Part shown: one piece after another, positions 54,778 through 63,232 of the stretch | How the letters are laid out: each line of letters opens with the position of its first letter | Position numbering within the stretch: the stretch's first letter is position 1 | Assembly: GCF_900108085.1 (NCBI RefSeq) | Contig: NZ_FNVR01000010.1 | Location: forward strand, 62,001-126,000 | DNA length: 64,000 bases | Direction of reading: 5' to 3' | DNA from: Algoriphagus boritolerans DSM 17298 = JCM 18970 | GTDB lineage: Bacteria; Bacteroidota; Bacteroidia; Cytophagales; Cyclobacteriaceae | Position numbers and translations under genes: made by a program | Notes under the pieces: generated by a model | The model's database searches: none | What the model was told of the DNA's origin: nothing | What the model saw: only the letters and a program-made list of their open reading frames with translations

Positions 54778-54803
54778 AAAATCCAGATCAAATGATCTGG
54801 ATT
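54778..54803 (-). terminator. terminator of the dxr-rseP operon
   Basis: Perfect inverted repeat AAATCCAGATCA / TGATCTGGATTT with a two-base AA loop in the palindrome; TTTTTATTT follows on the minus strand. It lies 27 nt after the rseP stop. Confidence 0.85.
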
Positions 54804-54829
54804 TATTTATAGAATTGAAAATGCTTCAA

Positions 54830-56143
54830 TTAAGCAAACAACTTCAAAATATCATTTCCGATCGCAAAGACCATCAAGGCCAGTAGGATCACCATACCGA
54901 CCTTTTGGGCATTTTCCAGAAACTTGTCCGATGGCGTTCTTCCGGAGACCATTTCATAGAGCAAGAATACCACATGTCCCCCGTCCAAAGCAGGTATGGG
55001 CAGCAAGTTCATAAAGGCCAAAATCATCGAAATCAAACCGGTGATGCTCCAGAACTTCGTCCAATCCCAGGTGGAACCGTAGATTTTGGCCATACCTACA
55101 GGGCCACTTACATTTTTCGCAGAAACCTCGCCTGTGAACATTTTCCCTAGGGCTCTGGCATTGACTATCACCACGCCAAATGCTCTGGATGTTCCTTTAC
55201 TGATTGCTTCGCCGAAGCCATATTGCCTACGTGTTGGCTCAAGGAGTGTCTGTACAGCGATGCCGATTCGGGCTTCATCAGTAACGCCAATAGCCAAGGT
55301 ATCAATGCCGGCTTCATTTTGTCTGACCACTTGCGCAGTCTTTCCCACTAAAGGCCGAAGTGCTGATTGCATTTCATCGAAGTACTTGATCGGCTGATTG
55401 TTAACTGCCAGAATTTTATCCCCCGGCTTTATTCCTGCAGATTCTGCTCCGCTTCCTTTTTCCACCGCCCCTACTTCAAAGGGAAAACGGATCTGAACAA
55501 ATTTGCTAAAAGCCTCCTCACTGTCAAAAGTATTGATGAAACCGCGAGGGATTTCAATTTTAATTTGTTCACCATCGCGATCCACGGTATAGTAGCCGTT
55601 TTCGCTCAGTAAAGCTGATCCGCTGGTCAGGTCATTGATCCCTTGGTAAGGCTCTCCGTTGATGTCCAATACTTTATCTCCGGTCTTGAAACCAATCGCT
55701 TCCCCATATTCATAGGCTACGATCCCGTTTTGGATGACCTGATCTCTGGAATAAAAGGTTTCTCCGTTTTGGTAAACCAATACGACAAAAATGATGATCC
55801 CTGTAATCACATTGACGATGATACCTCCCAGCATCACAATGAGTCGCTGCCAGGCCGGTTTGGATCGGAATTCCCAAGGCTGTGGCTCTGAGGACATCTG
55901 CTCGGTATCCATGGATTCGTCCACCATACCGGAGATTTTCACAAACCCCCCCAAAGGAATCGCTCCTATTGAATATTCGGTCTCTCCCCACTGGAAACCA
56001 GCGATTTTGGGGGGAAATCCGATCGAAAATTTCTCTACTCGCATGCCAAACATCTTGGCAGTGAGCAAGTGACCCAATTCATGAAGCCCTACCAGGATCG
56101 ATAATCCCAGGAGCAATTGGCCCACCATAATCAATGTTTCCAT
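54830..56143 (-). CDS. rseP: site-2 protease RseP
   Basis: 437 residues, membrane zinc protease. HELGH (residues 21-25) and the second-site motif MNLLPIPALDGGH carry the metal ligands; two PDZ domains lie between them. It cleaves membrane-bound regulators after a first cut. The start ATG overlaps the dxr stop by one base (TAATG), so the two are translationally coupled. Which regulator it serves here is unknown. Confidence 0.94.
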   Translation of the reverse strand: METLIMVGQLLLGLSILVGLHELGHLLTAKMFGMRVEKFSIGFPPKIAGFQWGETEYSIGAIPLGGFVKISGMVDESMDTEQMSSEPQPWEFRSKPAWQRLIVMLGGIIVNVITGIIIFVVLVYQNGETFYSRDQVIQNGIVAYEYGEAIGFKTGDKVLDINGEPYQGINDLTSGSALLSENGYYTVDRDGEQIKIEIPRGFINTFDSEEAFSKFVQIRFPFEVGAVEKGSGAESAGIKPGDKILAVNNQPIKYFDEMQSALRPLVGKTAQVVRQNEAGIDTLAIGVTDEARIGIAVQTLLEPTRRQYGFGEAISKGTSRAFGVVIVNARALGKMFTGEVSAKNVSGPVGMAKIYGSTWDWTKFWSITGLISMILAFMNLLPIPALDGGHVVFLLYEMVSGRTPSDKFLENAQKVGMVILLALMVFAIGNDILKLFA

Positions 56144-57309
56144 TATACTTTACGCTTAATTAGTTGAGTTGTAATTGTTCTTGCTTCCTCATCTGTGCCG
56201 ATATAATCTTCCAAACTTGGATACTGGATAAAAGTTGCTTTTCCCAAAGCCTCTTCAATCAGGTCGGACATCTCCAGAAATCCCACTTCCTTATTCAGAA
56301 AAGCTGATACAGCAATTTCATTCGCTGCATTTAGGATACATGGAGCATTGCCTCCCTTTGCTAAAGCGTCAAATGCCAGCTGAAGGTTCCGAAACGTTTT
56401 TAAATCCGGTTGCTCAAAGGTCAGTTGCGGATAATTCGTGAAATCGAAACGCTCAAAGTCGCTTTTCAACCGATCCGGGAAACTGAGCGCAAACTGAATC
56501 GGGATACGCATATCCGGCAGGCCAAGTTGTGCTTTGATTGACCCATCTTCAAACTGCACCAGGGAATGAATGATGCTTTGAGGGTGAACGACAACCTCAA
56601 TCTGCTCTGTTTTCAATCCAAAGAGCCACTTTGCCTCGATGACTTCCAGACCTTTGTTCATCAAGGAGGCAGAATCGATCGTGATCTTGGCACCCATATC
56701 CCAATTGGGATGCTTGAGGGCTTGCTCGCGGGTGACTGTTTCAAGAAAAGCCCGATCCTTTCCACGGAAAGGGCCCCCGGAAGCAGTCAGAATGATCTTC
56801 TCGATCGGATTATAGTATTCTCCCACCAAACATTGGAAAATCGCCGAATGCTCAGAGTCCACCGGGAAAATATTGACCCGGTTTTCCTTGGCCAGGGCCG
56901 TGATGATTTCGCCGGCTACAACCAAGGTTTCCTTATTCGCCAAGGCAATCTGTTTACCTGCTTTGATCGCATTTACGGTGGGAATCAAACCGGAATACCC
57001 AACCACTGCGGTCAAGACCACATCGATGGTTTCCATTTCGACGATTTGAGCGATGGCCTTCTGCCCTGCAAAAACCTTAATGTCATGAGGAAGGAGTGCC
57101 TCTTTGACTTTTTGATACTTAGATTCATTACCTATGACCACGGCGTTTGGATTAAACTCCAAAGCTTGAGCAATCAGTAAATCACAGTTATTCTGGGCAG
57201 TAAGGACTTCAACCGAAAAAATTTGGGGATGCTGACGAATCACCTCAAGGGTTTGAGTTCCGATGCTTCCGGTACTACCCAGGATGGCTACACGCTTAAT
57301 TTCTGTCAT
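56143..57309 (-). CDS. dxr: 1-deoxy-D-xylulose-5-phosphate reductoisomerase
   Basis: 388 residues, the second step of the MEP route to isoprenoids. NADPH site GSTGSIGTQTLEV at the N-terminus, catalytic Asp and Glu in PVDSEHSAIFQ, the flexible loop around TASGGPFRGKD and NWDMGAKITIDSASLMNKGLE. It is coupled to rseP by TAATG, a common arrangement in bacteroidetes. Confidence 0.97.
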   Translation of the reverse strand: MTEIKRVAILGSTGSIGTQTLEVIRQHPQIFSVEVLTAQNNCDLLIAQALEFNPNAVVIGNESKYQKVKEALLPHDIKVFAGQKAIAQIVEMETIDVVLTAVVGYSGLIPTVNAIKAGKQIALANKETLVVAGEIITALAKENRVNIFPVDSEHSAIFQCLVGEYYNPIEKIILTASGGPFRGKDRAFLETVTREQALKHPNWDMGAKITIDSASLMNKGLEVIEAKWLFGLKTEQIEVVVHPQSIIHSLVQFEDGSIKAQLGLPDMRIPIQFALSFPDRLKSDFERFDFTNYPQLTFEQPDLKTFRNLQLAFDALAKGGNAPCILNAANEIAVSAFLNKEVGFLEMSDLIEEALGKATFIQYPSLEDYIGTDEEARTITTQLIKRKV

Positions 57310-57512
57310 TCGAAGGGGGTTACAATCTGACTCAAGACTTCAATTTTTTGCTAAAGTTCTGATTCAGGCTGACAAAATTACCAATTGACCAGACTTTTCC
57401 TTGTACATCCCGTCACTTTTTGGGATTTGGGATGATTTTTGGTTTTTATTATAAGTATGATCAACTTAAAAATTGTGAAGAAATATAGGGCTAGCAACTA
57501 TCAACTCGCTAA

Positions 57513-58976
57513 ATGAGTAAACTAATAACTATGAACTCACTCATCAAATCAATAGGATTGCCTTTTCTGGCAGGGATTGCCGGAGCGGCTTGTTGGTCTC
57601 TTGTGGAAATCAATTCTCCTCAACCTGCGGAATCCACAGTCATCGAACCGAAGAGTCGTGAATTGCAATTTGCATCCTCCTTACAATCCAATTCTTCAAC
57701 TATTCCAACTGAAGTTCCGGTTTCATTTGTAGAGGCCTCTCAAAACAGCACCGAATCGGTCGTTTTTATCAAAAACTTCTCCGGGACAGATCCGCGACGC
57801 TACAGCATGTTTGACTATTTCTTTGGAACTGGGCCAACGCAGCAAGTCAGCACGGGTTCAGGTGTGATCATCTCCAAAGACGGCTACATCATTACCAATA
57901 ATCACGTCATCGACCGGGCTGAGACCATCGAAGTCGTCCATCAAAAGCGAACTTATGCCGCCAAACTGGTCGGAACAGACAAAAACACGGACATCGCCGT
58001 ACTCAAAATTGAGGCTCAGAACATGCCGGAGATTAAAATAGGAAATAGCCGAAACCTTAAAATCGGCGAATGGGTGCTGGCAGTAGGCAATCCATTCAAC
58101 TTGACCTCGACGGTCACCGCGGGAATCGTATCCGCCAAAGAGCGACAAATCAATATTCTGGGTGGAGATTTTCCTCTGGAAAGCTTTATCCAAACCGACG
58201 CTCCCATCAACCCTGGAAACTCCGGCGGTGCCTTGGTCAATGTCAATGGTGAATTGGTCGGAATCAACACCGCGATCCTTTCCCGAACAGGTTCCTACAC
58301 CGGATATGGATTTGCAGTGCCTGTGGATATTGCCCTGAAAATCTCCAATGACCTGATCAAATATGGCGAAGTGCAAAAGGCAATTCCCGGAATCGACGTA
58401 GTGGAATTGACTCCCGAATTAGCCGAGGAGATGAAACTGAAGTCACTCGATGGAGTCATCGTGACGCATATCCTTCGCACCGGAGCTGCAGAAAAAGCCG
58501 GAATTCAAAAAGACGATGTGATTACCAAAATCGCCGATTGGAAGATTACCGGTAAGGGAAGTTTTGAGGAGGCGCTTTCCTATTTCTACCCGGGAGACAA
58601 AGTAACGATCGAATACATGCGAAACGGTAATCTAAAAACTTCCCAACTAACCCTTCAGAATCTGGAAGGCGGAGAGGGAGTGATCAAGCGTGAGTTTTTC
58701 ACATCCGCTCTTTTAGGGGCAAAACTTGAAGCAGTCAATACCATCGAACGGGATCGACTCAAAATTCCTTATGGGGTGAAGATTACTTCGATGACCAGAG
58801 GATATCTGCGGGATCTGGGCTTTCGGGATGGCTTTGTCATCACTCATATCAATCAAATCCCTGCCAAAGACCCGAAAGCAGCAGGCAAATACCTGGAAGA
58901 ATTCAGCGGAAAACTACGACTCGAGGGAGTGGCACCAAATGGTCAACCCTTTATGCAGAGCTATAATGTGAGGTAA
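57513..58976 (+). CDS. second HtrA/DegQ-type serine protease
   Basis: 487 residues. An N-terminal membrane segment (IGLPFLAGIAGAACWSLVEI), then a trypsin-like domain with VITNNHVID-type His (TNNHVID), TDIAVLKI Asp and NPGNSGGALV Ser, then two PDZ domains. It is a paralogue of the gene at 38511 and probably anchored to the inner membrane. ATG codons at 57513 and 57531 are both possible. A terminator hairpin follows. Confidence 0.93.
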   Translation: MSKLITMNSLIKSIGLPFLAGIAGAACWSLVEINSPQPAESTVIEPKSRELQFASSLQSNSSTIPTEVPVSFVEASQNSTESVVFIKNFSGTDPRRYSMFDYFFGTGPTQQVSTGSGVIISKDGYIITNNHVIDRAETIEVVHQKRTYAAKLVGTDKNTDIAVLKIEAQNMPEIKIGNSRNLKIGEWVLAVGNPFNLTSTVTAGIVSAKERQINILGGDFPLESFIQTDAPINPGNSGGALVNVNGELVGINTAILSRTGSYTGYGFAVPVDIALKISNDLIKYGEVQKAIPGIDVVELTPELAEEMKLKSLDGVIVTHILRTGAAEKAGIQKDDVITKIADWKITGKGSFEEALSYFYPGDKVTIEYMRNGNLKTSQLTLQNLEGGEGVIKREFFTSALLGAKLEAVNTIERDRLKIPYGVKITSMTRGYLRDLGFRDGFVITHINQIPAKDPKAAGKYLEEFSGKLRLEGVAPNGQPFMQSYNVR

Positions 58977-58980
58977 ATAA

Positions 58981-59016
58981 AAATGCGGTTGACTTCCGAG
59001 ATCACCAACCGCATTT
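58981..59016 (+). terminator. terminator of the second htrA
   Basis: AAATGCGGTT (58981-58990) pairs with AACCGCATTT (59007-59016); a short ATTTCG follows. It lies directly after the stop. The T run is short, so efficiency is uncertain. Confidence 0.7.
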
Positions 59017-59071
59017 ATTTCGTTTCAGAAAGATTTTTTTTCTAATTTGAAAAAACAGAAATAAGCCTAAA

Positions 59072-59488
59072 ATGAAAACCTTACCCCAAACTTGTGAACA
59101 ATGCCTCGAAGAATTCAGCACGGCCCTGGAGGAACTCGTCATTTATGCCAGCCGAGGCGAAAAAACCGGGTACACCGAAACCCAATCCAGAGATTTGATC
59201 ACCCATTTCGAAGTAGCCCACGAATTGGCACTGAAAGTTATTTCCAAATTTTTCGAAAAACTAAAAAAAGGTCCATTCTCTGGGTCCCGAGATGCAACGG
59301 TTGAGGCTTTCCATGCCGAATTGATTGATGATGGCAAAGGCTGGCTCGATATGATCATCGACCGAATCCAGTATAACCCAGTCTATACCATCGATACGCA
59401 ATCCAACTTTCTGGAAAACATCCGTAAAAGATACATCAGGCTTTTGGAGCGATTTGAGCGGACAATGGTGAAAAAGCTGGAGGAGTAA
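59072..59488 (+). CDS. HI0074-like nucleotidyltransferase substrate-binding protein
   Basis: 138 residues, fully helical. The pattern ELALKVISKFFEKLKK, SRDATVEAFHAELIDDGKGW and RKRYIRLLERFERTM fits the NTase_sub_bind (HI0074/HEPN-like) family, which normally pairs with a MNT-domain nucleotidyltransferase to make a toxin-antitoxin or modification module. The usual RNxxxHxYD motif reads DRIQYNPVYTIDT here, so the histidine is lost. No MNT gene is nearby. Confidence 0.7.
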   Translation: MKTLPQTCEQCLEEFSTALEELVIYASRGEKTGYTETQSRDLITHFEVAHELALKVISKFFEKLKKGPFSGSRDATVEAFHAELIDDGKGWLDMIIDRIQYNPVYTIDTQSNFLENIRKRYIRLLERFERTMVKKLEE

Positions 59489-59582
59489 TGAGAGTAATCA
59501 GTAGGCAGTGCCAGTTGGCAGAAAAGTTCAACACCTCAAGTGAAAATTATTTCCTGAGTACGAGGAAGAGAAATCCGAGGAA

Positions 59583-59642
59583 ACCTGACTGCAGGCAGGT
59601 CTGTGCCTTTTCTGTGAAAAACTTGCCTGCCTGCAGTCAGGT
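59583..59642. repeat. REP-like inverted repeat
   Basis: ACCTGACTGCAGGCAGG (59583-59599) is the exact reverse complement of CCTGCCTGCAGTCAGGT (59626-59642), with 26 nt between. Each arm contains a CTGCAG palindrome. It can form a 17-bp hairpin. No T run follows, so it is not a simple terminator. Confidence 0.85.
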
Positions 59643-59665
59643 CTACGGAAAATTTTTTTCAAAAA

Positions 59666-59805
59666 GAGGCTGTCTCATAAGGCTTCTTGGAGTCAGCCTG
59701 AGCACCTGACCAACGCGAGTTGGGCAGTACGAAGGCCATTTCCAGTTAATCTGGCCACATTTCGACTACGCTCAATGTAACAATAGGTAATTTTGAGACA
59801 GCCTC
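59666..59805. repeat. MITE-like element with 12-bp terminal inverted repeats
   Basis: GAGGCTGTCTCA (59666-59677) and TGAGACAGCCTC (59794-59805) bound a 140-bp unit. The interior includes TTTCGACTACGCTCAATG, a sequence type I recall as dispersed in bacteroidete genomes. There is no ORF. The flanks (AAAA on the left, CTTTAA on the right) show no clear target duplication. Confidence 0.65.
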
Positions 59806-59851
59806 CTTTAATTTTTCAATCTTGCAATATTTCAATTTTCCAATCTGAAAA

Positions 59852-60907
59852 TCATCTAAAAACAAACCCCGAAGGCCCTCTCCCCACTTCCATCGTATTG
59901 ACTTCAGCTCCTGATTTAGAATAGACAGTCACCTGTCCATTTCCCTGAAATCCCTTCGCATTAGCGACGTAGATTTCCTGTCGCTCCTTATCGTATCCTA
60001 TCCCATAGAAGCCTGACCCCGTTTTCCATTCCGGAATAAGTGTCTCCCCATCATTAATGGAAACCACCGCGATACCGTCATTGTAATCGGGCCAGCCCGT
60101 ACTGGTCAAAATGTACATTTTGGCATCCTCTCCGAAAGCAATGCTTCGCGTCGCATTGGAAATATCAAAAGCCCGGTATTCTTTTTTGGTCAGATCGGAC
60201 AAGTGAAATGACTGGAAGTAAACCTGCTCAGAATCGTAAGCATAAACCCACAAATCACCCCGCTCTTCAAAAAACTGAACAGGTCTTCCGTCCACCTCGA
60301 TGGTTTTGATGACTGTTTCAGTCTCCGCATCGATGATTTCGATTTTCCCCTCTTCTGATCCGGCCACGAAGACATATTTCCCAACAGTAAACAGGTCTTC
60401 AGGCTTGTTGGAGACTTCAATTTTCTTTTTTACCGTACCTCCATCCAATCCGGAGACCACCGCGATGTAAGAATCCGGCGTAGCAAAACTCGCATCGTAG
60501 GGTCCATAATCAGAAATAAACAGCTTACCTTGAGCTGTGGCTAATGATCTGGGAATATCCAAATCGCCTATGACTGAACCTATTGACTTAAAATCTCCCG
60601 GGTTCACGATCTCCACCTTACCCGTATTGGCTACCAAGTAGAGCCGTTCTTCTTCGAGAACTATATCCTCCAATAGTCCAGCAAAGGGACGGTTATTTTC
60701 GGCTTCAAACACGTTTTCTTTCAGAATACCAGTACTGGGGTCCAAATGAAAGACTTCTCCGTCATTGGCACCGAATGCCCCTTCATTGATTATTAGAACT
60801 CCGGTATCATAGGCACCAAGTGGCCTTTCGTTGCCTGAATCATTGCAGGCAACCAGTAAGTAAAATAGAGCTAAAACTCCAAGCTGATTTTTGTAAGCAA
60901 ACTTCAT
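59852..60907 (-). CDS. BtuG-like surface beta-propeller lipoprotein
   Basis: 351 residues. Lipoprotein signal (VLALFYLLVAC), then a seven-bladed YncE/DUF5074-type propeller with repeated GKLFISDYG, DLFTVGKYVFVAGSEEGKIE and GIGYDKERQEIYVANAKG strands. In Bacteroides, BtuG proteins of this class sit on BtuB and capture cobalamin with extreme affinity. Here the gene follows the BtuB-type receptor by an ATGA overlap under the cobalamin riboswitch, which supports the same job. The BtuG call is by context and fold; direct identity was not tested. Confidence 0.78.
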   Translation of the reverse strand: MKFAYKNQLGVLALFYLLVACNDSGNERPLGAYDTGVLIINEGAFGANDGEVFHLDPSTGILKENVFEAENNRPFAGLLEDIVLEEERLYLVANTGKVEIVNPGDFKSIGSVIGDLDIPRSLATAQGKLFISDYGPYDASFATPDSYIAVVSGLDGGTVKKKIEVSNKPEDLFTVGKYVFVAGSEEGKIEIIDAETETVIKTIEVDGRPVQFFEERGDLWVYAYDSEQVYFQSFHLSDLTKKEYRAFDISNATRSIAFGEDAKMYILTSTGWPDYNDGIAVVSINDGETLIPEWKTGSGFYGIGYDKERQEIYVANAKGFQGNGQVTVYSKSGAEVNTMEVGRGPSGFVFR

Positions 60908-62748
60908 AAGTGTATAGTTAAATTAAGTTGAAACGAGCGACCGGGCATAGCACGGAGATAAAGCACTTGATAATCCTTATCCAATAAATTCAGTACTTGA
61001 AAACTGAGCGGAAAGCGGGTTTTTCCCCATTTCAGATCGGAAAACCTCAGCCCTGCGTTCCAAAGCTGATACGAATCCAACACTCTCGCATTGCCCGTTC
61101 CGATGGCACGTTGCCCGACATAGAAAGTCCCCAAATTCAGGGAAAATCCAGCGTAGGCTGCTATAAGTGATCCGTTTGCTTGATGCTTGGGAGTGTAGGG
61201 AAGTTGACGGGGATTTGTAGGCTCGGAAGTGAGATCCAAAGCCTGTGAAAAGGTGTAACTCAGCCCAATCTCCATGTCCACTAACCCTATTTTCCGGTTT
61301 CCTTTCCCCTGATATTCAATACCCTGATTTTGGACTTCCCGAATATTCTCCGGACTCCAGACAGATCCCTGAGGCATCCAAATGATCCAGTTATTGACTT
61401 GCATTCGATAGTAGGTCAGACTTTGATCCCAGGAAAAAGCTCCTGTTTTGGTCCAATTCAGCCCGATTTCTCCGGACACACTTTCCTCGGGAAGCAAATC
61501 CGGATTGCCTCCGGGGCTCCAAAATCGGTCATTCAGCGTAGGAACTTTAAATCCTTTTCCAACTGAAGCTTTAAGCAAAAATTCTTGTTGGTCACCTTCC
61601 CAAAACTTCCAATCTCCTCCGATGCTAGGTAGAAATGGAACGAAATTATCCAAATATGCAAATTGCCGGAGATTCACAGAAAGTGACAGATCCTCTGAGG
61701 CATCATATCGCGCTGACTGATAAAACTCAAAGCGCTGATCCGTTGCCGAATAGGTGCTCAAATCCCCCTGTACAAAAGTCCCCCGAACGCCAGCTTTGAA
61801 TTGCAGACGGTCCCCTTTGGAAAAATCCCAATCCGAAGCAGCAAAAAACTGCCGGGTTTGATTCAGACTTTCATTGAAAATCATCTTGTCCTGAATCCAA
61901 CCTGTTTTAAGATTCCAAATTGACTTTCCGCTAAATCGGAAATAATCCAAAACCGCCCGAAAACTCTCATCAGACTGCTGATCTGTGGTATTGGAACCCA
62001 TCACAGGTTGGATTTCCCGATCGGCCTTATTCCACCAAAATGCCGCCTTGAGCTGACTTTTGGAATTTAGATTCCATGCCAGATCCTGCACAAAACCAAG
62101 TTGTTCCGCTGCTGCATTTTGCGCCTTCACTTCGGGAGTTCCCGGCTGGGAAATGTCCCGGAAGCTAAAGTCATTTTGTACAAATTGCCGATAAAAACGA
62201 CTTTTGCTGCTGAACTTCTTTGAAGAAAATCCTCCGGAAAATGCGGAATTGAACAATCCAAAACTCCCGAAAGTCTGTGCGATTTTTCCTCTAAATCCTT
62301 TTCGAAAATCAGTTTTTGAGTTCATATGCAGGCTTCCGCCAATCGCTTCATTTCCAAAAAGTGCTCCCGAACTTCCGAAATGCAATTGGGCCTGATCGAT
62401 TGCCTCCACCGGCAGAATCGAAAGATCACTTTGACCAAGCGAAGGGCTGTTTATCGGAAGGCCATTCCAAAAAAGGGCTGTATGACCTGCCGAGGTACCG
62501 CGAAAAGATGGCGAAGCCAACATTCCTGCTCCGTATTGCCGGACGAAAACAGGACTTTGCTCCTGCAGCAAATCACCCAGGGATCGCGCAGCATAGGCCT
62601 CCAGCAACTCAGAATCGAATTTCACCACCTTTTGCCCTTGGGCAAAACGATCCAAGGGAGGCGCATACACCTCCACCTGCTCTAAAGAAACGGTGTCCTG
62701 AGTCGGCACAAAACCGATCACAGAAACTACCCAAAACAACAAGGTCAT
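60904..62748 (-). CDS. btuB: TonB-dependent vitamin B12 receptor (BtuB-like)
   Basis: 614 residues, the same length as E. coli BtuB. Signal peptide TLLFWVVSVIGFVPTQ, a plug domain with SLGDLLQEQSPVFVRQYGAG, SPSFRGTSAGHTALFWNGLP and the typical NEAIGGSLHM, then a 22-strand barrel ending in FQLNLTIHL. It imports cobalamin with TonB energy. The start at 62748 is used because the signal peptide begins there; the frame is open back to 62844. A cobalamin riboswitch ends 163 nt upstream. Confidence 0.9.
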   Translation of the reverse strand: MTLLFWVVSVIGFVPTQDTVSLEQVEVYAPPLDRFAQGQKVVKFDSELLEAYAARSLGDLLQEQSPVFVRQYGAGMLASPSFRGTSAGHTALFWNGLPINSPSLGQSDLSILPVEAIDQAQLHFGSSGALFGNEAIGGSLHMNSKTDFRKGFRGKIAQTFGSFGLFNSAFSGGFSSKKFSSKSRFYRQFVQNDFSFRDISQPGTPEVKAQNAAAEQLGFVQDLAWNLNSKSQLKAAFWWNKADREIQPVMGSNTTDQQSDESFRAVLDYFRFSGKSIWNLKTGWIQDKMIFNESLNQTRQFFAASDWDFSKGDRLQFKAGVRGTFVQGDLSTYSATDQRFEFYQSARYDASEDLSLSVNLRQFAYLDNFVPFLPSIGGDWKFWEGDQQEFLLKASVGKGFKVPTLNDRFWSPGGNPDLLPEESVSGEIGLNWTKTGAFSWDQSLTYYRMQVNNWIIWMPQGSVWSPENIREVQNQGIEYQGKGNRKIGLVDMEIGLSYTFSQALDLTSEPTNPRQLPYTPKHQANGSLIAAYAGFSLNLGTFYVGQRAIGTGNARVLDSYQLWNAGLRFSDLKWGKTRFPLSFQVLNLLDKDYQVLYLRAMPGRSFQLNLTIHL

Positions 62749-62777
62749 GCCCGAGCGAATAAGTTTAAACTCAATTC

Positions 62778-62795
62778 TCCCGATAGGTATCGGGA
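62778..62795. repeat. palindromic repeat TCCCGATA-gg-TATCGGGA
   Basis: Perfect 8-bp inverted repeat around a 2-base centre, between the riboswitch and the btuB start codon. A close variant lies inside the riboswitch at 62956-62975. This palindrome type is, as I recall, widespread in Cytophagales. Confidence 0.75.
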
Positions 62796-62910
62796 TCGGC
62801 CTTGAAGAGAAATGGGAAGAAATGAAAACTCTCCCGTCCAGCAAAATGCTCTTGGGAAATCGACACGTCTTCTTCGCTTTTCCTCCGAAAGCACAGAATC
62901 AACAGATCAA

Positions 62911-63117
62911 GGCAGGTCTCCTGGCTCATCTGATTTTTGCCGGCCTTCTCGTCCCGTCCCGATGGTAATCGGGACAAGGTCAATGGCATAGTGGAGCAAA
63001 AACTTTTTTCTTTCTGATCACTCAAAAAGACAGACTGACAGTTGCGGGGACAGCTCCGGTTTTACACCGGATTCCCTTTTAATCCCCAGAGCCGAACGAG
63101 CGGATGGGGAACCTTCA
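62911..63117 (-). promoter_or_regulatory. cobalamin (B12) riboswitch
   Basis: On the minus strand the hallmark elements appear in order: the 5' part with GGGGATTAAAAGGGAATCC, then GGTGTAAAACCGG and CTGTCCCCGCAACTGT (core with L5/J6-3), a variable peripheral arm, and the 3' GAGCCAGGAGACCTGCC end. It binds adenosyl- or other cobalamins and turns off btuB when B12 is abundant. Regulation would be through the leader before 62748; I could not identify the expression-platform hairpin with certainty. Confidence 0.93.
62956..62975. repeat. palindromic repeat inside the riboswitch
   Basis: GTCCCGAT-ggta-ATCGGGAC forms an 8-bp stem with a GNRA-less 4-nt loop in a peripheral arm of the riboswitch, related to the repeat at 62778-62795. 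Confidence 0.75.
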
Positions 63118-63174
63118 TCAACAGCAAAGTAAAGCGATTTTGATTTGGTAAAAAAGCAGGAGACCATCAATAAT

Positions 63175-63207
63175 TTTGGAAAGCAGGGATTATCTCATTT
63201 ACCTTGG
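63175..63207 (+). promoter_or_regulatory. candidate promoter of the BtuF-like gene
   Basis: TTTG (63175-63178), a 21-nt spacer and TACCTTGG (63200-63207), one mismatch from TAnnTTTG. The start would be near 63213, about 20 nt before the ATG. Confidence 0.45.
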
Positions 63208-63232
63208 CAGAATATTTCGTCAGGTTATCCGT

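Larger units (their letters stand above)
59489..59851. other. repeat-rich intergenic region
   Basis: About 360 bases after the HI0074-like gene and before the BtuG-like gene. They contain two structured elements, the palindromic repeat at 59583-59642 and the inverted-repeat unit at 59666-59805. The ORF of 73 codons at 59488-59709 is a product of these repeats and is not called. Confidence 0.6.

Noticed and set aside
59488..59709. 73-aa ORF after the HI0074-like gene
   Set aside because: It translates the REP-like hairpin and part of the MITE-like unit.
62316..62762. Antisense ORF of 148 aa inside btuB
   Set aside because: It opposes a clear TonB receptor frame and has no recognisable domain.
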